Shown: positions 8,160 through 16,663, numbered from the stretch's first letter. The stretch: DNA of 64,000 bases from Bacteroidales bacterium UBA1181 (GCA_002310215.1 DBYR01000014.1:34728-98727), one strand, 5' to 3'. Program-made: numbers and translations. Notes: generated by a model not told the origin, from the sequence alone.

Positions 8160-9209
8160 ATGGCAGGAAATAAAAGTCTGAATGCCGCCAATAAGGCAAA
8201 AGAAGATGAGTTCTACACAGAACTCTCTGATATTGAAAACGAATTGAAGCACTACAAACAACACTTCAAGGATAAAGTGGTGCTCTGTAACTGTGATGAC
8301 CCTCGCATCAGCAATTTCTTTCACTATTTCAGCTACAATTTCGAGCAATTAGGCTTGAAAAAACTTATCACCACTTGCTATAAAAGTCAAGAGCGTGATT
8401 TGTTTAGTCAAAACAACTCAGAGCGTGCCATTTGGCTTGAATATACGGGCGACCATAATGGCAACCGTGTACCAGACCCTGAAGAGATAGGCATCAACTA
8501 TCTCAAGGGTGATGGTGATTTCCGCTCGCAAGAATGCATCGAACTATTAAAGCAAGCGGATATTGTAGTGACCAACCCTCCTTTTTCGCTGTTTAGAGAG
8601 TACGTCGCACAATTGATGAAATACAACAAGAAATTTGTGATTATAGGGAACCAAAACGCAATAACATATAAGGAAATATTTTCATATATAAAGGCGAATC
8701 AACTATGGTTGGGAAGTACACTTTCTTTTGCAAAATTCAGAGTGCCAGATTATTACGAACCCAAGCCAACACGTTTTTGGATTGATGAAACAGGTCAGAA
8801 ATGGCGAAGCATGGGAAATATTTGTTGGTTTACCAATCTTGATATAGCTAAACGACACGAAGAGATTATCCTTTATAAATCCTACAATGAAGAAGAATAT
8901 CCCCAATATGACAATTATCAGGCTATCAATGTGAATAAGGTGGCTGATATTCCTATGGATTATGATGGTGTGATGGGTGTACCTATTACTTTTTTGGATA
9001 AATATAATCCTGAACAATTTGAGATATTAGGAATAATGGCTTCTACGACTATAGATAGTCTAAATTTTGGGTATCCTTATGTAAATGGGAAAAAGATATA
9101 CGCCCGCATCCTCATCCGTCGTCGTCAACCCTCCGCCTCCACATACCCACAACCCGAAGAGACGACACTGATGGCGGCAGAGAAACAGGAGGGGTATGGA
9201 AAGGAATGA
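8160..9209 (+). CDS. Adenine-specific DNA methyltransferase, EcoRI-methylase family
   Basis: 349 residues from ATG 8160 (MAGNKSLNAANKAKEDEFYT), which matches the usual start of the M.EcoRI family; the frame is open further upstream but that part is non-coding leader. The catalytic NPPF motif is at 139-142 and the early segment CNCDDPRISNFF (43-54) is also typical. The enzyme would methylate adenine in a short palindromic site using SAM. No EcoRI-like endonuclease is next to it; the nearest nuclease candidate is the DUF262-HNH gene two genes downstream. The C-terminal 25 residues (after YARILIRRR) look atypical. Base composition is AT-rich compared with the flanking core genes. Confidence 0.9.
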   Translation: MAGNKSLNAANKAKEDEFYTELSDIENELKHYKQHFKDKVVLCNCDDPRISNFFHYFSYNFEQLGLKKLITTCYKSQERDLFSQNNSERAIWLEYTGDHNGNRVPDPEEIGINYLKGDGDFRSQECIELLKQADIVVTNPPFSLFREYVAQLMKYNKKFVIIGNQNAITYKEIFSYIKANQLWLGSTLSFAKFRVPDYYEPKPTRFWIDETGQKWRSMGNICWFTNLDIAKRHEEIILYKSYNEEEYPQYDNYQAINVNKVADIPMDYDGVMGVPITFLDKYNPEQFEILGIMASTTIDSLNFGYPYVNGKKIYARILIRRRQPSASTYPQPEETTLMAAEKQEGYGKE

Positions 9210-9229
9210 TATTGTTCCGAAAAATTATA

Positions 9230-9319
9230 AAATCGGAATAATATAACGGTGATTTTGGTGAAAATCGGAATAATATAATACCTTTGTAGTGGTTTTATAT
9301 CATAAATCGGAATAATATG
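9230..9319 (+). promoter_or_regulatory. Fic gene promoter with three operator-like direct repeats
   Basis: The 15-16 bp sequence AAATCGGAATAATATA occurs at 9230-9245, 9262-9277 and 9304-9318. The spacings are 32 and 42 bp, close to three and four helical turns, so all copies face the same side of the DNA. A promoter (TTTG 9254-9257, 21 bp, TACCTTTG 9279-9286) has copy 2 inside its spacer, and copy 3 covers the Fic start codon. The Fic protein has its own DNA-binding domain, so autorepression is likely. Confidence 0.75.
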
Positions 9320-10246
9320 GAAGGTTATATGAAAATCACAGAAGCGGCTGAAAGGTGGGGGCTATCCTCCCGCCGCATAAGGGTATTATGCTCCGATGGC
9401 AGAATCCCGGGCGTAATCCGCAAGGGAAATCTCTATTACATTCCTGCTAATGCCACACAACCTGTGGACGCACGTTCTTATAGCAAACGGGCAGACAAGA
9501 AAGTGTACACGCCACTACTGATGGAGGTGGATGCGCTGCAAAAAAAATTGGCAGACATGCGACCTCTCTCCCCTGCGGAAGTGGAAGCACTCAAAGAGGT
9601 CTTCGTGGTGGAACATACCTACAACAGTAATGCTATTGAGGGAAACACCCTTACCTTGCAAGAGACTGCCATGGTGCTGCAGGGAATGACCATCGACCGA
9701 AAACCTTTGAAAGACCACCTTGAGGCTGTGGGTTACAAGGAGGCTTTCGAGGCAATGGAGGAACTGACAAAGCAAAAACGTCCTTTGTCAGAGTACGACA
9801 TACATTGCATCCATTCGCTGGTGCTTGCCCACCGACACGAGGATGCGGGGCGATACAGAAGAGTGCCCGTCCGTATAGCTGGCGCTCTGACCGAACCCGT
9901 ACAACCCTACTTGATTCAACCCAAAATGGAAGAATTAATCACCGACATGGAGGAAAAGTATGGCAAGTTGCATATCGCTGAGCAAGTGTCGCTTTTCCAT
10001 CTGCGGTTCGAAAGCATACACCCCTTCATTGACGGCAACGGACGCACTGGTCGTCTGCTTATGAACCTGCAACTCATCCGGGCAGGCTATCCGCCTGTGA
10101 ATATAAAGTTCGCCGACCGTCGCCGCTACTACGAGGCATTCGATAGTTTCGCACGAAGTGGGTCGCCCGACGATATGATAACACTCGTGGCGGAATATCT
10201 CAGGGAAAGGCTTAACGCAGTGCTGGAGATACAGAATAGCATTTAA
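9317..10246 (+). CDS. Fic-family nucleotidyl transferase with N-terminal helix-turn-helix
   Basis: 309 residues. Residues about 6-45 (ITEAAERWGLSSRRIRVLC) form an excisionase/MerR-like helix-turn-helix. The inhibitory motif SNAIEG (104-109) precedes the Fic core, making it a class II enzyme that holds itself in check. The active site HPFIDGNGRTGR (235-246) is complete, so AMPylation or a similar transfer onto hydroxyl groups of target proteins is expected. The target is unknown. ATG 9329 (MKITEAAERW) is an alternative start. The gene lies between a methyltransferase and a DUF262-HNH gene, in the same direction. Confidence 0.9.
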   Translation: MEGYMKITEAAERWGLSSRRIRVLCSDGRIPGVIRKGNLYYIPANATQPVDARSYSKRADKKVYTPLLMEVDALQKKLADMRPLSPAEVEALKEVFVVEHTYNSNAIEGNTLTLQETAMVLQGMTIDRKPLKDHLEAVGYKEAFEAMEELTKQKRPLSEYDIHCIHSLVLAHRHEDAGRYRRVPVRIAGALTEPVQPYLIQPKMEELITDMEEKYGKLHIAEQVSLFHLRFESIHPFIDGNGRTGRLLMNLQLIRAGYPPVNIKFADRRRYYEAFDSFARSGSPDDMITLVAEYLRERLNAVLEIQNSI

Positions 10247-10296
10247 TAGAGTTGAACTAAAATATTATTTCAATTACGATATAAAACCCAAGCTAT

Positions 10297-11379
10297 ATGG
10301 AAATCAAATTGCATAAAATAACAGTCCGCGACCTGACCAATGGGTATGCGGACAATGCAGAACAAGGTGTGAAGGCGTATGGCGGCAAGCTGGATGTGCG
10401 TCCGCCTTACCAACGGGAGTTCGTCTATGGCGATAAACAACGTGCCGCCGTTATCGACACTCTCACGCAGGGCTTCCCCCTCAACGTGATGTACTGGGCG
10501 ACACGCGACGATGGCACGTTCGAGATCATCGACGGGCAACAACGCACCATCTCCATCTGCCAGTATGTGAATGGCGACTTCGCCTATCTCTTCAAATACT
10601 TCCACAACCTGCAGGAAGACGAAAAGGAGAAGATTCTCAATTACGAATTGCAAGTGTATATCTGTAGTGGCACCGACAGCGAGAAACTGAAATGGTTCGA
10701 GACCATCAACATAGCGGGCGAGAAGCTGACCGAGCAGGAGCTGCGCAATGCGGTCTATGCTGGCAGTTGGGTGAGTGATGCAAAGCGTTATTTCAGCAAA
10801 AACAATTGTGCTGCTTACGGGTTGGCGAGCAAGTACGTGAACGGTTCGCCCATCCGCCAAGACTACCTCGAAACAGCCATCCGCTGGATCTCCAAAGGTA
10901 ACATCGAGGTCTATATGGGCAACCACCAGCACGACCCTAACGCAGTCGCACTCTGGAATCACTTCAGCAGTGTCATCAACTGGGTGAAGGCCCTCTTCCC
11001 CAAATACCGCAAAGAGATGAAGGGCGTGGATTGGGGAACGCTGTACGAAAAATTCAAGGAGCAGTCGTTGGATGCTACTGCGTTGGAAGAAAAGGTGACG
11101 AAACTGATGATGGACAGTGATGTGCAGAAAAAGTCGGGCATCTACGCCTACGTATTAGACGGCGACGAGCACCACCTGGGCATCCGTGCCTTCGACGACA
11201 ACACGAAACGAGAGGTCTACGAGCGTCAGCAAGGCATCTGCAAAATCTGTGGCAAGCATTTCGACATAGAGCAAATGGAGGCCGACCACATCACCCCATG
11301 GAAAGAGGGTGGTCGCACCATCGCCGAGAATTGCCAGATGTTGTGCAGGGAGTGCAATCGGAGGAAGAGTGCCAAGTGA
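10297..11379 (+). CDS. DUF262 and HNH endonuclease domain protein
   Basis: 360 residues. The N-terminal half is a DUF262 (ParB-like) domain with PPYQREF (36-42) and the hallmark DGQQR (79-83). The C-terminus is a complete HNH nuclease: CKIC (315-318), DH (330-331), a central Asn in AENC, and CRECNRR (350-356) as the second zinc pair. DUF262-HNH proteins include modification-dependent defence nucleases such as the GmrSD and SspE groups. Here it stands 50 bp after the Fic gene and in the same direction as an EcoRI-type methyltransferase, so it may be the effector of a restriction-like system. That pairing is inference. Confidence 0.88.
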   Translation: MEIKLHKITVRDLTNGYADNAEQGVKAYGGKLDVRPPYQREFVYGDKQRAAVIDTLTQGFPLNVMYWATRDDGTFEIIDGQQRTISICQYVNGDFAYLFKYFHNLQEDEKEKILNYELQVYICSGTDSEKLKWFETINIAGEKLTEQELRNAVYAGSWVSDAKRYFSKNNCAAYGLASKYVNGSPIRQDYLETAIRWISKGNIEVYMGNHQHDPNAVALWNHFSSVINWVKALFPKYRKEMKGVDWGTLYEKFKEQSLDATALEEKVTKLMMDSDVQKKSGIYAYVLDGDEHHLGIRAFDDNTKREVYERQQGICKICGKHFDIEQMEADHITPWKEGGRTIAENCQMLCRECNRRKSAK

Positions 11380-11454
11380 TAAAATAGCCGTCACACATTC
11401 TTGGTGAATGGTGGTGGCTATTCATGTTTTTAGAAATCTCGGTTGATAAAAAAA

Positions 11455-11707
11455 TTATGTCATTATGCCTAATCATATCCATGGTATTATTGAAATAAAA
11501 AAATCCATGGATGTATTGGATAGGGATGTGCGTGACAACGTGGATATCCATAACAATGTGGATGTGCGTGACAACGTAGGGGCGAAAAATTTTTCGCCCC
11601 TACCACACCCGTCATCGCCCCTACCACACCCGCCATCGCCCCTACTACAAATATCACCGTCTGCACAATCATGTGGTCAAAACATAATCGTTAAATATAA
11701 TTTTTAG
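11455..11707 (+). pseudogene. Truncated RAYT transposase remnant with expanded repeats
   Basis: Bases from about 11456 match 7336-7490 of the RAYT gene closely, including MPNHIHG, the 18-bp units (11525-11578) and the REP palindrome (perfect over 28 bp at 11576-11603). It lacks the start and the tyrosine end. After the palindrome come three 21-bp units (11595-11657) not found in the intact gene, with the third degenerate. The remaining frame of 80 residues cannot be a functional transposase. Confidence 0.8.
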
Positions 11708-11719
11708 AAATAGATTGTA

Positions 11720-11750
11720 TTTGATGAAATAGACAATTTCGCTAATTTTG
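11720..11750 (+). promoter_or_regulatory. Promoter of the BspA-like gene, followed by an 87-nt leader
   Basis: TTTG at 11720-11723, 19-bp spacer, TAATTTTG at 11743-11750. The leader to the ATG at 11844 begins with a short perfect hairpin (11758-11769, ATTCG-GA-CGAAT) and is GC-richer than its surroundings. I could not assign it to a known riboswitch. Confidence 0.7.
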
Positions 11751-11843
11751 CACCCTCATTCGGACGAATGGGTTCCGGCGATGGGTATAGGTCCTGCCGA
11801 TTGCCGAAAAATAAAGAGAAGACCTAATTTATTACAGCGCGTT

Positions 11844-13619
11844 ATGGTAAGAAAACTACTTGCGATTCTATCTTTCCAATGTTTATTGTGCACTGCGTTC
11901 GCAGCTAATTATTTGACTTTTACGGCTGAAGAGGATGGTTCTCAGTTCGGAATTAAAAACCATCGAAGTAATAACCCGGATTTGGAATACTCTTTAGATG
12001 GTGGCAGTACGTGGACGCAACTTACAGAAGGTGAAACGGTTACGTTGGTGCACAAGGGGGATAAGGCCTTGTTGCGTGGAGAGAATCCAAACGGATTTTG
12101 TATCATTGAGGAGGAGGTACTCAAATATACTGAATTTCAGATGCAAGGCCTTATCAAAGCATCAGGTAGTGTGATGAGTCTAATCGATGGTGTGGGTGAG
12201 AGTGTAACTATTCCTAGTACTCAATGTTTTTGCAATTTGTTTTCCGGATGTTCTGATTTAACTCAAGCTCCTGAATTACCAGCTACCACTTTGGAAACTT
12301 ATTGCTACCAGTATATGTTCAGTGGATGTAGAAAATTAACGGAAGCACCTAAATTACCAGCCACCACTTTGGCGGATGGATGTTATTACAGTATGTTCTC
12401 AGGGACTGGAATTGTATCGACTCCCCAGTTGCCAGCTTCTACTTTATGTGATAGATGTTACGAGGGAATGTTCTATAATTGCTATGACCTTGTTTCTGTT
12501 ACTGAACTGCCTGCTGTTAATTTGGGTAAATACTGTTATGCACAGATGTTTTTCGGATGTAAAAAATTAGTAAAAGTTCCTACATTACCAGCTACCTCAT
12601 TGCCTAGACATTGTTATTATGGCATGTTCATGAGATGCAGTGGTCTGGTCAATGCTCCTGCAATTCGTGCTACCTCTATGGACTATTGGAGTTGCTACGA
12701 GATGTTCGAGGATTGTGAAAGTTTGGTGTATGCCCCTTCAATGTCTGCCACTGTTTTAGGAGAATCTTGTTGTTGTCTGATGTTTGCTAATTGTGTGAAT
12801 TTGAGAAAGGCACCCTCACTGCCTGCCACCACTTTAGAGGATGGATGTTATAGGCAGATGTTTTCCGGATGTAAGAATTTAGAGTATGCTCCTTCGTTGC
12901 CAGCCACTATTATGGAATATGAATGTTATGAGTATATGTTTCGTAATTGTACGAATTTAGCAAGTGCCCCTTCATTGCCTGCCACTACTTTGGCAGCTAA
13001 TTGTTATTCAGGAATGTTCATGAATTGTACGAGTTTAGTTGAAGCACCAGCACTGCCTGCCACCTCATTTGTTGATAAGTCAAACATTTTTTCAAGCTAT
13101 GGAGCTTATGAAGAAATGTTTAGTGGATGTACAAGTTTAACAAAGGCTCCGACATTGCCTGCCACCTCATTGTATTATAGTTGTTATAGTAAAATGTTCG
13201 AGAAGTGTGAAAAATTGTCTGAAGTAAAAGTTTATCTTCCTTCTTGGAGGGAGGAAGATGATGATGAAGACTCATGGACTGTTGATTGGCTTGCTGATGT
13301 TGCCCCAACCGGCACCTTCATCTGTCCCAAAGAACTTCCTATCGAATATGGTCCGAGCAGAATACCAGAGGGTTGGAATGTTGTATATATCGGCGAAGAC
13401 GAAGCTGTAGAAGACATTGCCAACGTGAACACCCGTGTATGGACGGATGGTCTTAACCTCTATGTGCGCTATGCGGGAATCGTGGAGGTCTATGACCTGA
13501 ATGGCAAACAAATATGCAAAGAACAAGGCGATGCGGATTCCCCAATGTGCCTCTCCATGCCTGCTCATGGGGTCTATGTTGTGAAGATGGGAGGGAAAAG
13601 TTCAAAGGTGGAGCTGTAG
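11844..13619 (+). CDS. Secreted BspA-like cysteine-rich repeat protein
   Basis: 591 residues from ATG 11844, with a signal peptide ending near residue 20 (LLCTAFA). Residues about 129-475 hold thirteen repeats of roughly 24-30 residues with the core CYxxMFxxCxxLxxAPxLPATTL, a variant leucine-rich repeat of the BspA/surface-antigen type. Most repeats have two cysteines at fixed positions; repeat 3 ends GT instead of GC and repeat 12 begins AY instead of CY. The last 80 residues (VEVYDLNGKQI to the C-terminal VEL) resemble a type IX secretion sorting domain. A second gene of this family starts the right end of the window on the other strand. An adhesive role is inferred. Confidence 0.85.
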   Translation: MVRKLLAILSFQCLLCTAFAANYLTFTAEEDGSQFGIKNHRSNNPDLEYSLDGGSTWTQLTEGETVTLVHKGDKALLRGENPNGFCIIEEEVLKYTEFQMQGLIKASGSVMSLIDGVGESVTIPSTQCFCNLFSGCSDLTQAPELPATTLETYCYQYMFSGCRKLTEAPKLPATTLADGCYYSMFSGTGIVSTPQLPASTLCDRCYEGMFYNCYDLVSVTELPAVNLGKYCYAQMFFGCKKLVKVPTLPATSLPRHCYYGMFMRCSGLVNAPAIRATSMDYWSCYEMFEDCESLVYAPSMSATVLGESCCCLMFANCVNLRKAPSLPATTLEDGCYRQMFSGCKNLEYAPSLPATIMEYECYEYMFRNCTNLASAPSLPATTLAANCYSGMFMNCTSLVEAPALPATSFVDKSNIFSSYGAYEEMFSGCTSLTKAPTLPATSLYYSCYSKMFEKCEKLSEVKVYLPSWREEDDDEDSWTVDWLADVAPTGTFICPKELPIEYGPSRIPEGWNVVYIGEDEAVEDIANVNTRVWTDGLNLYVRYAGIVEVYDLNGKQICKEQGDADSPMCLSMPAHGVYVVKMGGKSSKVEL

Positions 13620-13639
13620 CGTTTGAACTTATTTAGACC

Positions 13640-14254
13640 CTATTCTCCCTGTTCTCCAAGGCGTGCGGCGGATTTGCGGATGAAGCGTGGAATGTTCGAC
13701 CAGATGGAGTGGTAATTATATCCTCCGTTCTTCATTTCCTCTATCGCTTCGTCTGGTGTCCATCCTTGTCGTAGGATGCGGTACATGGCGCACATGGTGC
13801 CTGTGCGGTCCGCCCCGTGCTGGCAATGCACCAAGACGGGGGCGTTGCTCGTGTCGTCCACGATCGCAAGGAACTCCTTGACGTACTCGTCCTTCATGTG
13901 GCCCGTGAATATATCGATGCGCTTCGCTTGCAATGGCAGGTCGCCTATCTCGTCCAAGTCGGAATGCCTGTCGCGCAGGTTGACGACCGTCTTTATCCCC
14001 ATCGCCGCAAGGTTCGCCATCCCCTCGCTCGTAGGCTGGGCGCTGCGGTAGAGTCTATCCGAGACTTTGTGCAGGTTCGGTACGCCAGCCAGGGTTATGG
14101 GTTCCGCCCATTTGGCGGGACGAGTCGCTGCCACGGTCTGTACGGAATCGTTCTTTCCGACGGCATGCACAGAGACGATGGCTATTCCGGCTATGGCGGC
14201 ACAGATGATTAACGTCCTGATGATCCGTTTCATGTGATCTTTATGATTTCCCAT
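13640..14254 (-). CDS. Exported dual-specificity/tyrosine phosphatase-like protein
   Basis: 204 residues (197 if started at ATG 14233, MKRIIRTLII). A hydrophobic N-terminal stretch (about 11-30) is a signal peptide or membrane anchor. The phosphatase loop HCQHGADRTG (143-152) has the CX5R signature with Cys144 and Arg150, and an upstream VVNLRD segment is typical of the DSP-like family that includes Siw14-type enzymes. The substrate may be phosphotyrosine, inositol phosphate or another phosphate. It is convergent with the BspA-like gene, 20 bp apart. An AGGA precedes ATG 14254 at short spacing. Confidence 0.85.
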   Translation of the reverse strand: MGNHKDHMKRIIRTLIICAAIAGIAIVSVHAVGKNDSVQTVAATRPAKWAEPITLAGVPNLHKVSDRLYRSAQPTSEGMANLAAMGIKTVVNLRDRHSDLDEIGDLPLQAKRIDIFTGHMKDEYVKEFLAIVDDTSNAPVLVHCQHGADRTGTMCAMYRILRQGWTPDEAIEEMKNGGYNYHSIWSNIPRFIRKSAARLGEQGE

Positions 14255-14631
14255 TAATCCTTATGAGTTTTTAATGTGTTCCTTGCTTATATAAGAGGTT
14301 AGAGTGATCATGAACATGCCTCTGATGGAATCCGTCGAGTGGGGGCTTCCGCATCTCATGACAACCTTTGTTTTATGCGAATTTAATGAATATGCGTGAA
14401 TTTCATCGTTGTTTCGCTATTTTTTCGTTGAAAAATTTTGCAGTTTCAAAAAATAAAACTATATTTATACAAAGCGTTAGATAAACGTGATAGATGAGAA
14501 GCAGATATTAGATGTATATAAAGATGGTTGTACTTAAGATGTATGAAAAAGGGTGTTGATGAGTAACGGCAGAGGATGACAAATTTGTAAGGTATGTGTA
14601 ATTCCTAAAGATTGTGAAAGGAGATTGGCTT
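14255..14631 (+). promoter_or_regulatory. Intergenic region with promoter-like site for the lipoprotein gene
   Basis: TTTG at 14437-14440, 19 bp, then TATATTTA at 14460-14467, one base off consensus. An AAAGGAG at about 14610-14616 lies upstream of ATG 14632. Nothing else was recognised in these 377 bases. Confidence 0.45.
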
Positions 14632-15870
14632 ATGAAAACGAATAGATTTATACTTCCTATATTGATGTTGGGTGTTGTTGCATCTTTCTTTTCCTGTAAG
14701 GATGACAACGATAATGCTCTCGAGGAGGGCATGGGTAAGAGAAATAGCGATGTTCCTCAAGAAGTGTTCTATCATTGCAAGATTACGAACACGGCGGAGT
14801 TGCTCTCTTTTGTGGAGCGCGTGAACAAGGGCGAGGTCAATCTGAACGCAAGGTTGATGAACGATATAGACGTGTCGCACGACGAGTGGACACCTATCGC
14901 GCCGATTGCTGGCAACGCTTCGTCGCTGTCGGGCGATAAGCTCGCCTCCGCATACAATGGGGTGTTCAACGGCAATGGCCACAGAATCATCGGACTGAGA
15001 TTGTCTGACGCATCCGCTGACGGTGCTGCGTTCGTGGGTATGTTAGGTACTTCCGGTGTCGTGGAGAACGTGATTTTCACGAATCTGGATATCGATGCGG
15101 GACGTGGCACGGCTACCATTTGTGCCTATTCGCAAGGCAAACTCTTCGCTTGCACGGCTCTTTCGGGCAATGTGACTGGTTCTGCCGATGTGGCGGGTGT
15201 CTGCGCCTACAACTACGGCGTGATCAAGAAGTGTTATAACAGAGCTACTGTCCGTGGGGCTGAAACAGTTGCCGGCATCTGCGCACAAAACAGATCGGGT
15301 GTGCTCACGGAGTGTGAGAACACTGGCGAGGTGGTGGGTGTCTCTAATGCTTCCGCCGGCGGAATCGTCTGCGTGAACGAGCAACTCATTATCAATTGCA
15401 AGAACCATGGTAAGGTGAGAAGCGGGTTGCCTGACAGCGGTCTGGGTGGCATCTGCGGACAGAATCGCTCCCTCGTCTACAACTGCCTCAATGACGGTGA
15501 GGTTGAGGGTGGTATAAGCGCTGTGGGTGGCATCTGCGGTAAACTGTTAGGCGAAAACAAAGCGGTACTGCTCAATTGCGTCTCCACTGGCCCGGTTAAG
15601 CCAGTCAAAAAGGACTATGTGGGCGCCATCTGCGGATGGTCCACTGGCAACTGCGCCGTGACGGACTGCTACTATGGCCCTGAAAAATCACAATTGACTG
15701 ATGTCTTGGGCGGACAACCGGCTAACTATGCCACGATGTGCAACACCATCCGCAACTATCTGAACAAACAGGTCGATGAGATGGGCGATGTGAGGGTACG
15801 TACGTTGTTCGGAAATTATTCCGTCGCAATGATGCCTTGGAAGGTGATGGACAAGATGATCGATTTCTGA
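14632..15870 (+). CDS. GLUG-like repeat surface lipoprotein
   Basis: 412 residues from ATG 14632 (MKTNRFILPI), chosen because it gives a clean lipoprotein signal ending ASFFSC and has a nearby AAAGGAG. Residues about 100-360 are glycine-rich strands with repeating GGICGQN / GVCAYN / GAICGW units and regularly placed cysteines, as in GLUG-motif and other beta-helix adhesins. The N-terminal part has a WTPIAP...FNGNGHRIIGL segment common at the start of such domains. It is probably exposed on the cell surface. It is followed 19 bp later by pgeF in the same direction. Binding partner unknown. Confidence 0.75.
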   Translation: MKTNRFILPILMLGVVASFFSCKDDNDNALEEGMGKRNSDVPQEVFYHCKITNTAELLSFVERVNKGEVNLNARLMNDIDVSHDEWTPIAPIAGNASSLSGDKLASAYNGVFNGNGHRIIGLRLSDASADGAAFVGMLGTSGVVENVIFTNLDIDAGRGTATICAYSQGKLFACTALSGNVTGSADVAGVCAYNYGVIKKCYNRATVRGAETVAGICAQNRSGVLTECENTGEVVGVSNASAGGIVCVNEQLIINCKNHGKVRSGLPDSGLGGICGQNRSLVYNCLNDGEVEGGISAVGGICGKLLGENKAVLLNCVSTGPVKPVKKDYVGAICGWSTGNCAVTDCYYGPEKSQLTDVLGGQPANYATMCNTIRNYLNKQVDEMGDVRVRTLFGNYSVAMMPWKVMDKMIDF

Positions 15871-15889
15871 TGTCAGGGAGGAACAGGGT

Positions 15890-16663
15890 GTGATTGCGGA
15901 TCGTCGGGCGCATGGTGAGTTGACCACCTTCTTCACGGATAGGGAGGGAGGCGTGAGCGAAGGGTCTTTCTCTTCGTTCAATCTGGGCCTCTTCTCAGGC
16001 GACGAGCGCTCCTGTGTGGAAAGGAACCGGGCCCTGCTTTGTGGGCGCCTGGGCATTCCTCCTGAGAATCTGTTCGTGCCGAACGAGGTGCATGGCAACC
16101 GGGTGATGGTGATAGACCACGACTCTCCGCTGATACCGATGGCTGAGCGTGACGAACTCTTCAAATGTGACGCTTTGGTCACGACGTGCCGAAATGTTTG
16201 TCTGGGTGTGACGGTGGCGGATTGCGTGCCGGTGCTCTTCTACGATGAGGCGCATCAGGTGATCGCGGCGGCTCATGCAGGTTGGAAGGGTATCGTCTCC
16301 GATGTCTTGGGTGAAACGGTGAAGCGCATGTGCGAGATCTCCTCCGTGGCTCCTTCTGACCTATACGCTGAGATATGGCCCTCCATATCAGCCCCTCGTT
16401 TCGAGGTGGGCGAGGAGGTGGTGGATCGTTTCCGCTCGCTCTTTTCCGAAAAAGAAATGTCTGGCATACTGGTGCGCGAAGGGTATCCTAAGCCCCATAT
16501 CAATCTCCGTGGGGCGGTGCGTGCCAGATTGCTGGCATTGGGCTTGCAGGACGCACGTATATGGACGCATCCGGACTGCACCTTCTCTGACCCGCGCTAT
16601 TTCTCCGCCAGGCGTGACGGATTCGCTTGCGGACGGATGGTGGCGGGAATCATGAGAATTTAG
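15890..16663 (+). CDS. pgeF: Purine nucleoside phosphorylase YfiH/PgeF (laccase-domain protein)
   Basis: 257 residues. The conserved metal site is complete: His68 (NEVHGNR), Cys112 (VADCVPVLF) and His129 (HAGWKG). The family was long called polyphenol oxidase; it cleaves purine nucleosides and edits peptidoglycan precursors (PgeF). The start is GTG at 15890, supported by GGGAGG at about 15876-15881. I recall pgeF next to obg in many Bacteroidales; here about 9 kb of accessory genes lies between them. The gene ends in GAATTAAGA-type repeats. Confidence 0.92.
   Translation: MIADRRAHGELTTFFTDREGGVSEGSFSSFNLGLFSGDERSCVERNRALLCGRLGIPPENLFVPNEVHGNRVMVIDHDSPLIPMAERDELFKCDALVTTCRNVCLGVTVADCVPVLFYDEAHQVIAAAHAGWKGIVSDVLGETVKRMCEISSVAPSDLYAEIWPSISAPRFEVGEEVVDRFRSLFSEKEMSGILVREGYPKPHINLRGAVRARLLALGLQDARIWTHPDCTFSDPRYFSARRDGFACGRMVAGIMRI

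Noticed and set aside
11757..11843. Possible fluoride riboswitch in the BspA-like leader
   Set aside because: GGCGATGG is present but the CTGATGNCTCCTAC half and the pseudoknot are not.
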